From: a virus | Virus record (IMG/VR): IMGVR_UViG_3300005732_000015 | Coordinates: 1-40,302 of that record | DNA length: 40,302 nucleotides | Reading direction: 5' to 3' (one strand) | Shown here: piece after piece, positions 13,039-21,863 of the stretch | Position numbering within the stretch: the stretch's first letter is position 1 | Layout of the letters: each line of letters starts with the position of its first letter | Notes under the pieces: generated by a model | The model's database searches: none | Seen by the model: only the letters and a program-made list of their open reading frames with translations | What the model was told of the DNA's origin: nothing | Made by a program: the position numbers and the translations under genes

Positions 13039-14805
13039 ATGATTCTGTCTTTCACGGAAGTACTAAATCTACTGAAAAATAAGACTAATAAAGTGGCTGC
13101 CGACTTGGCGGCCACTAAGTCTTATCACGAACTATGCGATAAGCACGTCAGCGGCATCAAATGGCTCGAAACGATTAAGAAAATAGAGTACCTCAACAAC
13201 GCGGAGGACATAGAGATTCTCAAAGAAATTGCAAGTCCGCAAACACCAGGACTGTTTGAGAAGTTTAGAAAGCAATATTCAAAGATATTCAGAGCCGAGG
13301 GGTTTTATCAAAAGGTTATATTTTCAGAAACTTACAATAACCAAAAACAAGATGCTACCACTTGGTTAAACCAAGAGTTTATGGGTAAAGGTATTAGAGC
13401 CTTTATGCAGACAAAATGGGATCAGTGGAACGCAGAAAGACCAGGGGATTTGCTCTTAGTTGATTTGCCACAAGAGCCATCAACACAACCCAATCCAATC
13501 GTTAACCTTATCGCATTAGAGCGAATACACGCCATTAAGCAGGTTGGTAAAAAGGTTATTTGGGTAATCATCAAAACAGAAAAGAAAGTAGGTGACGAGA
13601 AGTTTACCGAATACAGATATATTGATAGCACTAAGGATATGGTGCTAATTGAGCGTAATGGAAACGTTACAATCAAAGTAAACGCCAATGGAGAGCCTGA
13701 CATCATCCCCAATAGATTAGGCTATGTTCCTGCAATTAGAGTTGGACAGGTTTCAAGAGATACTTATTCTGAAACAGTAATAGTCAATCATTACTATCAT
13801 GGGTTAATGCAAGCGGATAAGATGCAAGACCGATGTAATGACCATGACTTAACTGCTAAAAAGCACAACTTCCCATTATTTTACTCTTACCCTGTTGTTT
13901 GTGGCACTTGTAAGGGTAAGAAAGAAGTCCTACATGGCGAGGATATGAGAAAATGCCGTAAGTGCAATGGCACTGGAGAGATGGAGTATAGCGTTAAAGA
14001 TTCAGCATCAGGTATCAGAATCAAGATGCCAAGAGATGCAGGTATTGCGCAGCCTATTCCAAATATTCCTACTCCTGCTGGTTATGTTACAAGGGATAAT
14101 GGAACTATTGAACTGCAAAGGGAACTCAAGCAAGATGTAAGGGAAGAGATTGAGATGTCAGTAATGGGTGTAATTGGCTTGATAGATAGGAATGTTCAAA
14201 GCACTGCCACAGAGGAACTAATAAATTACCAACCCGTTTTAGATAGGCTATATTCTTACTCAAAATCAGCAGAGTATGTTGAGTACTTCCTGAGCAAAGC
14301 AGCGTTAGATTATAGATATAATACTACCCTACAAACTATTGATGGATTCGTCAAGAGATTTGAAGACATAATAGTAAAATACGGAACTACTTACAATCTA
14401 AAGACTGAAAACGAGTGGATGTTGGAGTTTGCCGATGGTAAGAAGAATGGAGTTATTGATTCGGAGTTAAAGGAGACTCTTAAAATGGCAATTGTAGCCA
14501 AGTATGACAACCATCCTGAAGAAAAGGAAAGGCAGTTATTGCTATTGGAGTTGACACCATTCCCAACGTACACAGTTAGGGAGTTACAAGAGTTGCAGAT
14601 TGGTACGAGTGACCAGTTAGGGATAAAGGTATATTTCAATGATATTATTGAGGAAATAGAGAGGGAGTTAGAAGCACCAATTACTTCAATGGGTGATGAC
14701 ATTAGTGCTATCAGAGCCAAGATGTTAGAAACCTATAAAAAACTTATATTTGTAGAAGCACCAATAAATACACAACCAAATGGCAGCGAAGTTCAAAATC
14801 AATAG
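13039..14805 (+). CDS. Portal protein with internal zinc knuckle
   Basis: A 588-residue protein in the portal position, between terminase and the scaffold/capsid genes, of normal portal length. The C-terminal half is helical (IEEIERELEAPIT; IRAKMLETYKKLIF). Around residues 287-318 there are paired motifs CGTCKGKK and CRKCNGTGE, a DnaJ-like CxxCxG pair that should bind one zinc ion. The portal forms the dodecameric vertex ring through which DNA enters and the tail attaches. Domain identity is inferred from context and size; no short unique portal motif is available to confirm it. Confidence 0.7.
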   Translation: MILSFTEVLNLLKNKTNKVAADLAATKSYHELCDKHVSGIKWLETIKKIEYLNNAEDIEILKEIASPQTPGLFEKFRKQYSKIFRAEGFYQKVIFSETYNNQKQDATTWLNQEFMGKGIRAFMQTKWDQWNAERPGDLLLVDLPQEPSTQPNPIVNLIALERIHAIKQVGKKVIWVIIKTEKKVGDEKFTEYRYIDSTKDMVLIERNGNVTIKVNANGEPDIIPNRLGYVPAIRVGQVSRDTYSETVIVNHYYHGLMQADKMQDRCNDHDLTAKKHNFPLFYSYPVVCGTCKGKKEVLHGEDMRKCRKCNGTGEMEYSVKDSASGIRIKMPRDAGIAQPIPNIPTPAGYVTRDNGTIELQRELKQDVREEIEMSVMGVIGLIDRNVQSTATEELINYQPVLDRLYSYSKSAEYVEYFLSKAALDYRYNTTLQTIDGFVKRFEDIIVKYGTTYNLKTENEWMLEFADGKKNGVIDSELKETLKMAIVAKYDNHPEEKERQLLLLELTPFPTYTVRELQELQIGTSDQLGIKVYFNDIIEEIERELEAPITSMGDDISAIRAKMLETYKKLIFVEAPINTQPNGSEVQNQ

Positions 14806-14989
14806 AATAAATGGGCAAGGTCAAGTAATCGGAGAGTACATTGGTACTGAAGCCGAGATAAACCAAATCCTGAAATACAAACAAAACCGCGTTAAATTTG
14901 ACGCTAAGAGTCTTGCACCATTAGAAGCACCAAAAAAGGCGGCTACTAAGAAAGCAGCACCAAAGAAAGAGGAGGAGAACAATGGTTAA
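14780..14989 (+). CDS. Small Lys/Ala-rich protein
   Basis: A 69-residue protein whose ATG lies inside the end of the portal gene (26-base overlap). It has an N-terminal beta-like part (MAAKFKINRINGQGQVIGEY) and a tail rich in Lys/Ala/Pro/Glu (PKKAATKKAAPKKEEENNG). The basic tail recalls histone-like or capsid-associated peptides. It is followed within a few bases by another small gene with a similar Lys/Pro/Ala tail. Head-assembly context; function not known. Confidence 0.55.
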   Translation: MAAKFKINRINGQGQVIGEYIGTEAEINQILKYKQNRVKFDAKSLAPLEAPKKAATKKAAPKKEEENNG

Positions 14990-15179
14990 GTTAGAGAAAT
15001 TACAGAATGACGGGAAGCCGTATGACGAACCCGTTTACCAATCCTTTAAAAAGGAAATCGCAGATAAGTTATTGGGGATGAAACGCTCTAAGTGGAGAGC
15101 AGTACCTGAGAAGGTATCACCGCCAAAGCCAACACGCGAAAAAGCAGCAAAACCGTCTGAGGAATCGGACAAAAAATAA
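14982..15179 (+). CDS. Small basic protein, companion of the preceding gene
   Basis: A 65-residue protein, start overlapping the previous stop. N-terminus MVKLEKLQNDGKPYDEPVYQ, then a basic helix (KKEIADKLLGMKRSKWRAV) and a Lys/Pro/Ala/Glu tail (PPKPTREKAAKPSEESDKK). Similar tail composition to the preceding gene suggests the two work in the same process, possibly interior head proteins or scaffold accessories. No homology is claimed. Confidence 0.5.
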   Translation: MVKLEKLQNDGKPYDEPVYQSFKKEIADKLLGMKRSKWRAVPEKVSPPKPTREKAAKPSEESDKK

Positions 15180-15184
15180 ATATA

Positions 15185-16060
15185 ATGAACGAGAAGTTTA
15201 TTAAAAGTTTGGGGAATCTCTTAGGGATGAGCCAAGAAGAGTTACAAAAACAGTTGGAGTCATCTCCAGAAGAGTTAGCGAACAAGGTGGAGTCAATCAA
15301 GGTGTTTGATCCTAATGAAGCCGATGAGGTTTTCAATAATCGTTTAAAGTCTTTGACCGCAGACGACGTGAACAAACTACCTCAACACTTGACGAAATCT
15401 ATTTTCGATAACAACAAAGCGTCAGTAATGGAATCTTTCGAGAGGAAGTTACAACAAGAGCGCGGAACGTCCTTTGAGCATGGGAAAGACTATAAAAATG
15501 CCTTTGAGTTAGTTGGACTAATCGCAGAAACCCCGAAAGAGGTAAATGTTGATTACAAGAATATGCTTAACGAGGCAACGACAAAGCACGAAGATGAACT
15601 CAAAAGAGTGAGAGAAGAGGGTAAAGCCACTTTAACAAATCACATCTTAGGGGCAACCATCAACGGAGTTAGGTCTAAAGTCCAAGAACCCGAAAAGCAC
15701 GAAGCGAAGTTCAAGTTCTTAGAATCTCAGTTCACTAATAATTACGAACTAAGAATCGAGGACAACAAAGTAATCCCTTATGAAAAGCAGTCAGGTAAGC
15801 CAGTAATGGATTCAGACTACAAAGTAAAAGGGGTGGATAGCATTATTGGCGAATTAGCGTCAACATTGTTGCCAATTACACAACAAGTCCCGAATGGCGG
15901 CAGGGGAAGCGAGAGCGAGCCACCAGCGACACCAAGCGCAACAGGTAAATACAAATCAGTTGACGAATTTATCGAAAAGGGGTTACCTGAAATGGGGATT
16001 TCACATGATGACCCTCGATACTATGAGGAAATTGAGAAGTTTGAAGCCGAGAACGCTTAA
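15185..16060 (+). CDS. Probable scaffolding protein
   Basis: A 291-residue acidic, Glu/Lys-rich helical protein between the portal region and the major capsid gene, the classic scaffold position. It starts MNEKFIKSLGNLLGMSQEEL. The middle has long charged helices (HEDELKRVREEGKATLTNHI), and an extended Ser/Pro/Thr-rich linker is present at about 237-255. The last part ends EKFEAENA. No protease motif (Ser-His-Asp/Lys arrangement) is visible, so an embedded prohead protease is not supported. Confidence 0.6.
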   Translation: MNEKFIKSLGNLLGMSQEELQKQLESSPEELANKVESIKVFDPNEADEVFNNRLKSLTADDVNKLPQHLTKSIFDNNKASVMESFERKLQQERGTSFEHGKDYKNAFELVGLIAETPKEVNVDYKNMLNEATTKHEDELKRVREEGKATLTNHILGATINGVRSKVQEPEKHEAKFKFLESQFTNNYELRIEDNKVIPYEKQSGKPVMDSDYKVKGVDSIIGELASTLLPITQQVPNGGRGSESEPPATPSATGKYKSVDEFIEKGLPEMGISHDDPRYYEEIEKFEAENA

Positions 16061-16074
16061 TAACTTTTTAAAAA

Positions 16075-17106
16075 ATGGCTTATTCAGATACTATTCTACG
16101 CAAGGCGGTTGCCAAGAGTAGAGGTAAAGTACAACAAAACGAGACTCGTAAGCAACTTACGGGTGCTTTAGACTCTTCTTTTAGAGGGCAAAGCGAAATG
16201 GTTGCTCAGTCAGAGTTGAACAGAATCAAACAATCTGTTAACCAACCGAGTGAAATTTACTTATTAAGCAAAAATGAGACGGCAGTTGGTACTGCTCGCG
16301 CTTGTTCTGCGACAGGAAACGGAGGTAGCCGTAAAATTGCTACTACTTATGATACTGTTGCTGCTGGTTTCCAAATTTCACATGATGAGATTGCGGAAAA
16401 CGAGTTTGCACATGAGGAAATCTTAGCACACGAATTAAGTGAGGCTTTCAGACGTATTGATGAAGCGTTAGACGTTGCAGCTATTGCAGCTTTAGAAGCG
16501 GCTATCACATCAGGAACGGCTACTGCTCCTTATACACCTGCTGCTGGGGTTATTTCTGTACCATTAATAGACCACACAGTTGATGGTTCTAACCTATTAG
16601 CACCATACCTTTCAAAGTTGAAAGCGCAAATGGCGTTTGATAAGTACATGGGACTTCAATTGATTGGAGACACTATCTCAATGGACTTATTAGATAGAAT
16701 CTTGAATCAAGGAAATGCGAACAGTTTGAACAACCAATTCCAAGCGAATGGTTATGACTTGTCATTCTCAAACAACATCGTTCCTACTGGTACTCCTGAG
16801 TACTCAAGGTCTTACCTTTTACCAATGGGGCATTTTGCTATCTCTACTTGGTCTAAGAACCTGAACTCAGGTAAGTCTAATATCGACATCGGAGCAGATA
16901 GATGGACTACTATTCAGCACCCAACAAGAGGTTATATGCTTGACGTTAAATACAACGCAGGTTGTGTTGACAATAGCGGAACTACTGCCGGTGCAGAAGA
17001 TGATTTCTCAGAATCATGGTTAATCTCAGTTGACTATTCATTCTTAACTGCTGGTGAAGGTCTTGCCGATACAGGAGTAAGAAGATTGTCTCTTTTAGAC
17101 TCATAA
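16075..17106 (+). CDS. Major capsid protein
   Basis: A 343-residue protein in the capsid position directly after the scaffold candidate and followed by a strong terminator. The N-terminal arm is polar and Gln/Arg-rich (ILRKAVAKSRGKVQQNETRK), and the body is Ala-rich with alternating strands and helices (DEALDVAAIAALEAAITS; LLAPYLSKLKAQMAFDKYMG), consistent with an HK97-type fold. The C-terminus ends in a strand (SWLISVDYSFLTAGEGLADT). No Lys/Asn crosslink assignment can be made from the sequence alone. A cleaved N-terminal delta domain is not evident, in line with a separate scaffold gene. Confidence 0.8.
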   Translation: MAYSDTILRKAVAKSRGKVQQNETRKQLTGALDSSFRGQSEMVAQSELNRIKQSVNQPSEIYLLSKNETAVGTARACSATGNGGSRKIATTYDTVAAGFQISHDEIAENEFAHEEILAHELSEAFRRIDEALDVAAIAALEAAITSGTATAPYTPAAGVISVPLIDHTVDGSNLLAPYLSKLKAQMAFDKYMGLQLIGDTISMDLLDRILNQGNANSLNNQFQANGYDLSFSNNIVPTGTPEYSRSYLLPMGHFAISTWSKNLNSGKSNIDIGADRWTTIQHPTRGYMLDVKYNAGCVDNSGTTAGAEDDFSESWLISVDYSFLTAGEGLADTGVRRLSLLDS

Positions 17107-17118
17107 TCAACCAAACCA

Positions 17119-17146
17119 AAGGGGAGCGATTAAACTCCCCTTTTAT
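17119..17146 (+). terminator. Strong Rho-independent terminator after the capsid gene
   Basis: AAGGGGAG (17119-17126) pairs with CTCCCCTT (17135-17142) as an 8-bp stem with an 8-base loop, followed by TTATTC. It terminates the portal-capsid unit; the next gene starts 12 bases downstream, so some read-through or a nearby promoter is required. Confidence 0.85.
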
Positions 17147-17157
17147 TCATTTATTCA

Positions 17158-18264
17158 ATGGTCAATTTAGCTACTCTTTACGATTGTTTTACTCCGCAAG
17201 TAGGTTGGAAGCCAACCCAAGACGCTTGTGCGGTTGTGGACTTAACCGACTATGACCAAAGCGATAGTGGTCTTTGGTATAATGATGTCCCGGGGGTTAC
17301 ATTATCCCTAATCAATGCGTCCATAGATAAGGACTCCGCAGACCTTAGAGAGTGGATAGTTAATAGCCAACAGAGCGTAGTTCGTGAGGTTATCTTAGAC
17401 TATTTGAAAATCCATAAAATGAGACTCGATGCAAAGGCATTGATTAAGCATTTAGACTTTGGAATGAAACCGAGTGCGAGCATTCGTGATACAGTAGCCA
17501 AATTCGGACGTTTTGTTGGAGTTCGTATAAAACCACAAACAAATGTTAACCTTGCTTTTATCATAGAGGATTTGTCCTTTGGGGCGGTCTTAGATATGGG
17601 AGGTTCAACAGACTTAAAGTTGTACCTATACACAGGTACACAATTAGAAAAGATTGATGAAATAGACGTTACCATAGTTGATAAAACGATCAAGTGGCAA
17701 GGCGTTAAAAAGAATATAAATTACGCGGCTTTCGATTTAACCGAGGGAGACGAATATTTCTTAGGTTATTACGAGGACGAGTTAGAAGGTAATGCGATTA
17801 GAACACAAAAGGCTTGCGGTTCATGTGGCAGTTCTCCAGTAAGAAAGTATGGTCAGCACGTTAGAGTGGATGGGTTCTCTATCCCTTCAGCACATACCTA
17901 CGGAGACAAATCACTTCCTGACATTGAACACGCAGGGTTTACTACTGAGACATTTGGAATCAACTTGAGAGCCTCTTTAGGTTGTGAGTTGACTACCCTA
18001 TTTTGCGACAATGCAAATCTATTCGCTAAGGCTATGCAGTTGAAAATGGCTATTAAATTCAATTGGGACGTATTCAGCAATGCGAACAAAAGCCAGTTTA
18101 TTCATGCAGATGCGGTAACAAGCAAAGACGATGCTCAGTTATTAGCAGAAAAATATGAGATTGATTATGGCAACGAAGTGAAAAGCATTTCTTTAGACTT
18201 TGAAAGTCTTGAATGCAATTGCAGTGGAACGCCAAACAACATACTTACAAGCATGGGGTTATGA
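17158..18264 (+). CDS. Virion protein after the capsid gene, possible neck/adaptor protein
   Basis: A 368-residue protein with several Cys pairs (KACGSCGSSP; LECNCSG) and otherwise beta-rich sequence. It occupies the slot between capsid and head-completion genes and overlaps the next gene in an ATGA arrangement, so it is part of the neck operon. The first 90 residues contain a Leu/Val segment (SVVREVILDYLKIHKMRLDA) that may be helical. I cannot assign a known fold; adaptor, neck or outer head protein are all possible. Confidence 0.5.
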   Translation: MVNLATLYDCFTPQVGWKPTQDACAVVDLTDYDQSDSGLWYNDVPGVTLSLINASIDKDSADLREWIVNSQQSVVREVILDYLKIHKMRLDAKALIKHLDFGMKPSASIRDTVAKFGRFVGVRIKPQTNVNLAFIIEDLSFGAVLDMGGSTDLKLYLYTGTQLEKIDEIDVTIVDKTIKWQGVKKNINYAAFDLTEGDEYFLGYYEDELEGNAIRTQKACGSCGSSPVRKYGQHVRVDGFSIPSAHTYGDKSLPDIEHAGFTTETFGINLRASLGCELTTLFCDNANLFAKAMQLKMAIKFNWDVFSNANKSQFIHADAVTSKDDAQLLAEKYEIDYGNEVKSISLDFESLECNCSGTPNNILTSMGL

Positions 18265-18737
18265 ACATATCCGTTAAGCAGTTTGAAGAAAGATTGAGAG
18301 GCTTAGAGCCTAATCTCCAAGCGGCAACGGCTATGGTATTAGAACCATCAAAAGATTACTTTGTAGCCATCCAAAGAGATAGAATCTTAAAAGGAGACAC
18401 TCACAATGGGGATAAGATACGCTACAATAAGCCAAGAAAAGACACTCCTGCCAATCAAGCCTATACGAGAAGATATGTAAAGTTTAAGGATAAGCGCGGT
18501 GGTCAAACAAACCACGTTGACTTAAAATTAGACGGCACATTCTTAAAGAGTATGGAAGCACTACCTGAAGGGACTGCATTTGTAGTAACCTTTACGGATA
18601 GTAATAAAGGGAAAGTAAGTGGAGTGTTGGCAAGATATGATGATATTATAGGGATAACTCAACCCGAAATGATTAAATTTAACGAACTGATTACTCCAAC
18701 CGCGATAGACTCAGTTCAAAAAATACTATTAGGCTAA
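18261..18737 (+). CDS. Head-tail connector/tail-completion-like protein
   Basis: A 158-residue protein from ATG 18261 (stop/start overlap ATGA); an in-frame upstream start at 18213 would overlap the preceding gene. It begins MNISVKQFEERLRGLEPNLQ and has basic segments (KDKRGGQTNHVDLKLDGTF). The pattern of an N-terminal helix, a basic loop and a strand-rich C-terminal half resembles HK97 gp10-type tail-completion proteins, but motif evidence is weak. It is followed immediately by the next gene, whose ATG overlaps its stop by one base. Confidence 0.5.
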   Translation: MNISVKQFEERLRGLEPNLQAATAMVLEPSKDYFVAIQRDRILKGDTHNGDKIRYNKPRKDTPANQAYTRRYVKFKDKRGGQTNHVDLKLDGTFLKSMEALPEGTAFVVTFTDSNKGKVSGVLARYDDIIGITQPEMIKFNELITPTAIDSVQKILLG

Positions 18738-21442
18738 TGGCTTGTGAAATTATCATACCCGATCAAAGTTGTCCAACTATCTACCAATCGGCAATAAGCG
18801 AGATTGCGGCTAATTTTTCAGCAAATTTAATTTGGTTGGATAAGGTTTACTCACTTGCAGAAGTAGGAGAAAAGCCAAAAGGGGCAAGCAAAATCATATA
18901 TCCAAGAGTTAATGTAGGTAAAAACGATTATAAAGACTTATTTCCCAAGCCTGAAAATGGAGATTCATATTGCTTCTTTGAGTTAGTTGGTAGTCCTGCG
19001 TTTGACTTAGAAGAAAAGACTGTTTCATTTAGCCTGAACGTAGTTTTTTGGGTTAAGTATGATGAGGCTTGTGGGGATGAGTTAGACCCTACTCACAACT
19101 TGGTGCAGCAAATCATGTATTTGACTGACAAGAATTTGACTCATTTTGTAGAGGGAACAGTTACAAGCAATATCAACAAAGAGCAGGTTTGGGGGAAGTA
19201 TGGATATACCTTTGAAGAGTTGAGGCAGGTAGAGCATCCTTATACGACTTTTTCAATAGGGTATCAGATAACTATGCAAGATGGCATAGAGTGCTTTGAT
19301 TGTTCTGGAGGTTTTAATCCTGACATTGTATTGAAGCCTATCCCAAGTGGAGATTTCATTAGAAACCAAGATGCGGTGGTTCAAACTCCTGGGAGGTTTG
19401 ATATTGAGGGCAAAGGAAAAGCCGAGGGATTCCATTCAAGAAGTTTTTACAATTTGGATGTGCCTACTGAATACGATGGGGAGTTTGAATTGATTGCCGT
19501 TTATAACCCTACTGCAAAGGCTATAGAGTTTAAGAATAAATACGAAATAACAGAGGGCGCGCCTTTCATTTTTACAATCGACACTACTAATTCGGGAACG
19601 CCTGACTATCAATTTCAGTTACCTTTCGAGGCATCTGGGACTTACGATTGTTATGTAAGTAAAGGAGACGGGTCAAATGCAGTGCATATCACATCTTGGA
19701 ATCAAGCAGAAACACTGTTGGACTATGGAGTAGGTAATGGAGGTGTTTATACAGTTAGGATTTATGGTCAATGTTGGGGTTGGAGATTTAATAATACTGG
19801 GGATAAAGAAAAGATTACATCTGTTATACAAACAGGTAGTGGATTAAGATTAGGTAATAATAATGGGTATTTTTATGGTTGTTCTAATTTAGAGTCTGTT
19901 AATTTACAAGGCTTAGATTTAACTGGCACAAATACACTAACAAGAGCCTTTATACTATGCACATCTTTAATTGAATTAGATGTTAGCGTACTAAATTTAG
20001 AAAATATAATAGCCATGAACTTATTTGTTTATGGGTGTAGTTCTCTTACAACATTGAACATGGAGAATCTTAATTCTTCAAGTTGCACCAATTTCACAGA
20101 TATGGCGATGCTATGTACATCTCTCACTGATTTCAATGTTAGTGGTATGGATGTATCAAGCGCAAATACTATTCAAGGATTTATACGCTCTTGTTCATCA
20201 TTAACGACACTTGATGTTAGTAATTGGGATGTTTCAAGTTTACAAAATGCTGAATCATTTGCTAATGGTTGTTCATCATTAATTACACTTGATGTTAGTA
20301 ATTGGAATACTTCAAGCCTTATTAACGCTCGTAGTTTTATTCAATCTTGTATATTGTTAACTACTATTGATGTAAGCAATTGGAATACTGAAAATTTAGA
20401 AAATATAAATAGATTTGTTCAAAGTGCTAAATCTGATATTTTATTAACTGGAATAGAAGATATATCAATTGATTCATTGACTACGGCATTAGAAATGGCT
20501 TTTGGTATAACTATACCAACCCAACAATGTACTGACCTTCTTGTAAATTGGGCAGCACAAGCACCAAACATTCAGAGTAATGTTCCTTTACATTTAGGTA
20601 ACTCAAAATATTTCTGTGAAGCTATACCTGCTATAACTCTTTTAACAGAAGATTATGGATGGACTATCTCAAGTGCAGGAAGTGAGGGTACTTGTCCTGT
20701 TGCATCTTTTTCAGTAAGAAAGACTAATGATTACTATACAGGAAGTGCTTTAAGAGTAAGAAGAAGTAGTGATGATACTGAAATGGATATTGGATTTGTT
20801 GGAGAGGATTTAGATACTGCTACATTATTATCATTTGTAGGTGCTAATGATGGATTTGTTACTGATTGGTATGATCAAAGTGGTTATAGGAATCATTTAG
20901 CATCTACTTTTCAACCTAAAATAGTTGATAGCGGAACTTTAATTGAAGAAAATTCGCTGCCAGCAATAGAGTTTGATGGTGTTGATGATATAATGGATGG
21001 TATAAGAATAAATTTTTTAACCCAAATATTCTCAATGACATTCGTTCATAGATTTTATGATTATACTGATGCCAATAAGAGTAATGTTTTCGACTCAAGA
21101 ATTAATTTAAATAGATGTTTACTTGATACTAATAGTGGTAATTATAGACTGAGAGCAGGTAATAACGTAACACTATCTACTTCACCTGATAATAACCAAA
21201 ATGTAACGTCTATAATATTTGACAGTTCCTCATCAAAATTTTACAAAAATGGAGTTGTTGAGAATGTAGTTGGTGACATTGGAAGTTTAGGAGGTTTTAG
21301 CGGTGGTGTTACTTTAGGTAAGCAGCTGGACGCAGGTTTTTATGAAGGAAATTTTCAAGAGATAGTTTTCTATGATAATGATATAGAGGGTGATGTAGCT
21401 GATTTTACAGATATAATAAATGACTATTTTAATATTTTTTAA
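18737..21442 (+). CDS. Tail-terminator-position protein fused to BspA/DUF285 repeats and arabinofuranosidase-like lectin domain
   Basis: A 901-residue mosaic. Residues 1-200 are a compact domain in the tail-terminator slot (PTIYQSAISEIAANF; RQVEHPYTTFSIGYQITMQD). Residues 275-350 look like a PKD-like beta module (GVYTVRIYGQCWGWRFNN). Residues 376-555 hold seven repeats of about 26 residues with CSSLTTLDVSNWDVSS-type motifs, characteristic of BspA-like/DUF285 leucine-rich surface repeats. From about 656 to 901 comes a domain with VRRSSDD, DIGFVGEDLDTATLLSF and WYDQSG, typical of the AbfB-type arabinofuranosidase catalytic/LamG-like fold. The catalytic competence is unknown. The DNA after about 19.8 kb is markedly AT-richer, indicating an acquired appendage. 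Confidence 0.75.
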   Translation: MACEIIIPDQSCPTIYQSAISEIAANFSANLIWLDKVYSLAEVGEKPKGASKIIYPRVNVGKNDYKDLFPKPENGDSYCFFELVGSPAFDLEEKTVSFSLNVVFWVKYDEACGDELDPTHNLVQQIMYLTDKNLTHFVEGTVTSNINKEQVWGKYGYTFEELRQVEHPYTTFSIGYQITMQDGIECFDCSGGFNPDIVLKPIPSGDFIRNQDAVVQTPGRFDIEGKGKAEGFHSRSFYNLDVPTEYDGEFELIAVYNPTAKAIEFKNKYEITEGAPFIFTIDTTNSGTPDYQFQLPFEASGTYDCYVSKGDGSNAVHITSWNQAETLLDYGVGNGGVYTVRIYGQCWGWRFNNTGDKEKITSVIQTGSGLRLGNNNGYFYGCSNLESVNLQGLDLTGTNTLTRAFILCTSLIELDVSVLNLENIIAMNLFVYGCSSLTTLNMENLNSSSCTNFTDMAMLCTSLTDFNVSGMDVSSANTIQGFIRSCSSLTTLDVSNWDVSSLQNAESFANGCSSLITLDVSNWNTSSLINARSFIQSCILLTTIDVSNWNTENLENINRFVQSAKSDILLTGIEDISIDSLTTALEMAFGITIPTQQCTDLLVNWAAQAPNIQSNVPLHLGNSKYFCEAIPAITLLTEDYGWTISSAGSEGTCPVASFSVRKTNDYYTGSALRVRRSSDDTEMDIGFVGEDLDTATLLSFVGANDGFVTDWYDQSGYRNHLASTFQPKIVDSGTLIEENSLPAIEFDGVDDIMDGIRINFLTQIFSMTFVHRFYDYTDANKSNVFDSRINLNRCLLDTNSGNYRLRAGNNVTLSTSPDNNQNVTSIIFDSSSSKFYKNGVVENVVGDIGSLGGFSGGVTLGKQLDAGFYEGNFQEIVFYDNDIEGDVADFTDIINDYFNIF

Positions 21443-21651
21443 TGGGAACTTTTAGAGTATATAACGCAACACAGAACACCTACTACATCATTTTCAAATG
21501 TGAGGGGGTAATTCATAACGGAGTACTAAACGAGGGATTAACATTAACGGCAGGATATGATGATGCTTGCCCGCTTCCTGAAACATTTACAGTTGAAAGC
21601 GAGTATTTAAGTAGATGTGAAGAATTAGAAATTGAACCGAATATAGAATGA
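21442..21651 (+). CDS. Small beta-rich protein, unknown
   Basis: A 69-residue protein whose ATG overlaps the preceding stop (TAATG). It has a beta-like profile (TFRVYNATQNTYYIIFKCEG; GLTLTAGYDDACPLPETFTV) with two Cys in the second half. It may be a small virion decoration or tail subunit. Nothing in it matches a known family, and its position between the fused neck protein and the lysis genes gives no firm clue. Confidence 0.45.
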   Translation: MGTFRVYNATQNTYYIIFKCEGVIHNGVLNEGLTLTAGYDDACPLPETFTVESEYLSRCEELEIEPNIE

Positions 21652-21863
21652 TAATAGAACAGTTAAAAAAATGGATAGGAGATGCAGTACACGCAATTAC
21701 AGTGGCTATTGCCTACGCTACTGACAATGGTATATTTCAATTCATCATGACTGTTTTAGCGATTGTTTACGCTTATTACCGAGTGGTTAAGATGCGTACC
21801 GAAAAGGAGAATGAAAAACTACGTCAAGAACTACTAAAGAGGAAAGTACATGGAGAAGATTAG
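21648..21863 (+). CDS. Holin-like small membrane protein
   Basis: A 71-residue protein. It has a short N-terminal amphipathic part (MIIEQLKKWIGDAVHAITVA), a hydrophobic helix (residues 30-48, FQFIMTVLAIVYAYYRVV) and a charged coiled-coil tail (RTEKENEKLRQELLKRKV). It overlaps the endolysin start by 14 bases. Single-TM holins with a charged tail immediately upstream of an endolysin are common; an anchor for another lysis component is the alternative. Confidence 0.55.
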   Translation: MIIEQLKKWIGDAVHAITVAIAYATDNGIFQFIMTVLAIVYAYYRVVKMRTEKENEKLRQELLKRKVHGED

